From NCBI GenBank assembly GCA_033763655.1, contig JANRKD010000026.1, positions 1-64,000 of the forward strand: a stretch of 64,000 nucleotides of DNA, in the 5' to 3' direction. This DNA is from QFOX01 sp033763655. Its GTDB lineage: Bacteria > Pseudomonadota > Alphaproteobacteria > Rickettsiales > UBA3002. A program made the translations under genes and the position numbers. The notes beneath the pieces were generated by a model. It saw only the letters and a list, made by a program, of their open reading frames with translations, had not been told where the DNA came from and made no database searches. Below are positions 62,923 through 64,000 of this stretch, one piece after another (position 1 is the first letter of the stretch; the number at the start of each line of letters is the position of its first letter).

Positions 62923-64000
62923 CTACTCCCCGGCGCGGAAACGGTCAATGCCCTTGACGATGGAACCAATCACCAGCGTGCGGTATTCCGGCGACAGCAG
63001 CAGGCGTTCGTCGGTGACGTTGCTTAAAAAGCCAATCTCGATAAGCACCGAGGGAATATCGGGCGCCTTAAGCACGCGGAAACCCGCAAAGCGGTGCGGT
63101 CTGGGCAGGCGGGTGATTTTGCCGTGCAGACTATCCACCACCGCGTCGGCAAGGAGAGCGGATTTGTTCATCGTCTCGCGCTGGGTGAGGTCGATAAGAA
63201 TGCTGGCCACGTCGGCATCGGTGGTGTTCAGGTCGATGCCGGGGATAATGTCGGATTTGTTTTCATGCTCGGCCAGCGCCGCAGCTTCATCGTCCGACGC
63301 TGTTTCCGACAGGGTGTAAATCGACAACCCCTGCGCCTCGGCGCGCGGGTTGGAATCGGCATGCAGGGAAATAAACAAATCGGCCTTGAGCTTCCTGGCA
63401 ATCGCCACGCGGTCGGGCAGGAGGATAAACCGGTCGTCGTCGCGGGTCAGCGCTACGCGATAACGGCCCGTTTTCAGCAACGCCTGCCGCAGGTAGCGCG
63501 CGTAATTCAGGGTGACTTCCTTCTCGTAGGTTTTGTGCAGACCAAGCGCCCCTGGATCCTGCCCGCCATGCCCGGCATCAATCACAATCAACGGCTTGGC
63601 GTTTATTTTTCGTGCGCCGCCCGAGATGGTGGCGGGGGTGATGGTGAGCACAAAAGATGTCCCGACCGCTTCACCCTGCGTCACGGTTGCAGGTGCCGTG
63701 AGGTCGAGGACGATACGCGATGTGGTCGGGTTGAATTGGCCAAAGCGTGCCGCCTTAACCAACCCGCCTGCATAATTTTTAGGCAACGCCAGTCTGGCTG
63801 CTTCGATTCTATCCACATCCACAACTACCCGGTACGGGTCAGAAAGCACAAAAGTTTTGTGTGGGTTAAGAGGGGCATTGCCGAGAAAGGTAATTGCCTC
63901 GGAGTCATCGCTCTTTATCTCGGCGCGCAGGCCGGTAATCGCCGTCGCGGACTGTGCCAGCGCTGGCAGCGCCATCAAAAGGCCAGCACTCACAATCAAA
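62923..64000 (-). CDS. amiC: N-acetylmuramoyl-L-alanine amidase (AmiC type), 5' end outside the window
   Basis: The frame is open to the right edge, so the N-terminus is missing. What is present begins in the signal peptide (LLMALPALAQSA), continues with an AMIN domain (residues about 20-125) for septal targeting, and then the zinc amidase_3 domain with VIDAGHGGQDPGALG, LFISLHADSNP, and the catalytic Glu in SVLIEIGFLSN. It cleaves peptide stems from glycan strands at division. It is in an operon with PBP1A. Confidence 0.92.
   Translation of the reverse strand, partial: LIVSAGLLMALPALAQSATAITGLRAEIKSDDSEAITFLGNAPLNPHKTFVLSDPYRVVVDVDRIEAARLALPKNYAGGLVKAARFGQFNPTTSRIVLDLTAPATVTQGEAVGTSFVLTITPATISGGARKINAKPLIVIDAGHGGQDPGALGLHKTYEKEVTLNYARYLRQALLKTGRYRVALTRDDDRFILLPDRVAIARKLKADLFISLHADSNPRAEAQGLSIYTLSETASDDEAAALAEHENKSDIIPGIDLNTTDADVASILIDLTQRETMNKSALLADAVVDSLHGKITRLPRPHRFAGFRVLKAPDIPSVLIEIGFLSNVTDERLLLSPEYRTLVIGSIVKGIDRFRAGE

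Overview
The window reads as a chromosomal segment of a flagellated, GC-rich alphaproteobacterium (about 60 % G+C by eye). The lineage call rests on several things: a CckA-type phosphorelay kinase directly after fliQ-fliR-flhB, an isocitrate dehydrogenase of the long Rickettsia/alphaproteobacterial type, an ECF sigma factor followed by a DUF1109/NrsF-type anti-sigma gene, a hisZ-purA pair, lepB-rnc, and an amidase-PBP1A-prfB run. I cannot name a genus. The mixture of free-living motility genes, prepilin-like proteins and abundant palindromic repeats would fit a deep-branching or poorly cultured lineage.

Layout. 0-9.7 kb: the end of cheZ, a 1097-residue periplasmic TPR protein, then two divergent flagellar operons. 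On the minus strand lie csrA, an FlhB-C-like gene, a FlgN-like gene, fliO, fliP and a small membrane protein. On the plus strand lie flgB, flgC, fliE, fliQ, fliR and flhB, with a well-formed sigma-54 promoter ahead of flgB. 9.7-14 kb: a CckA-like cell-cycle kinase split over two adjacent ORFs, then two prepilin-like proteins. 14-28 kb: housekeeping genes (recA, alaS, icd, an RluA-family pseudouridine synthase, rnc, lepB, rimO, a membrane-anchored phosphatase) around a bacillosamine-type sugar cluster (pglD, pglC, pglE). 28.1-30.7 kb: a tRNA-Ser(GCT) followed by a small AT-rich island carrying one GHKL ATPase between 158-bp direct repeats. 30.7-36.8 kb: an accessory stretch with two divergent paralogues of an unrecognised family, an HD-GYP phosphodiesterase and two proteins of unknown function. 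36.8-41.8 kb: kbl, tdh, nhaA and the ECF sigma/anti-sigma pair. 42-48 kb: a hybrid kinase and a three-gene lipid-linked-sugar glycosylation cassette. 48-64 kb: a tautomerase, hisZ, a soluble triple-PAS chemoreceptor, purA, a pseudokinase with a membrane partner, mnmA, prfB with its programmed frameshift, a PhzF protein, PBP1A and a cell-wall amidase cut by the window edge.

A second layer of organisation is repetitive DNA that ordinary gene calling misses. I see three families. One is a composite element built from a 24-bp perfect palindrome and heptanucleotide arrays, in three copies, all in the same orientation just upstream of plus-strand genes. The second is a nested palindromic element of about 120-160 bp, in two copies, one of them inserted in frame in the pseudouridine synthase gene. 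The third is a paired GTCAT-hairpin element, in three copies, whose stems differ by compensatory changes. These families, the tRNA-Ser island with its ATPase, and the paralogue pair are the most promising leads. No CRISPR array, integrase, transposase, rRNA or reverse transcriptase was found.
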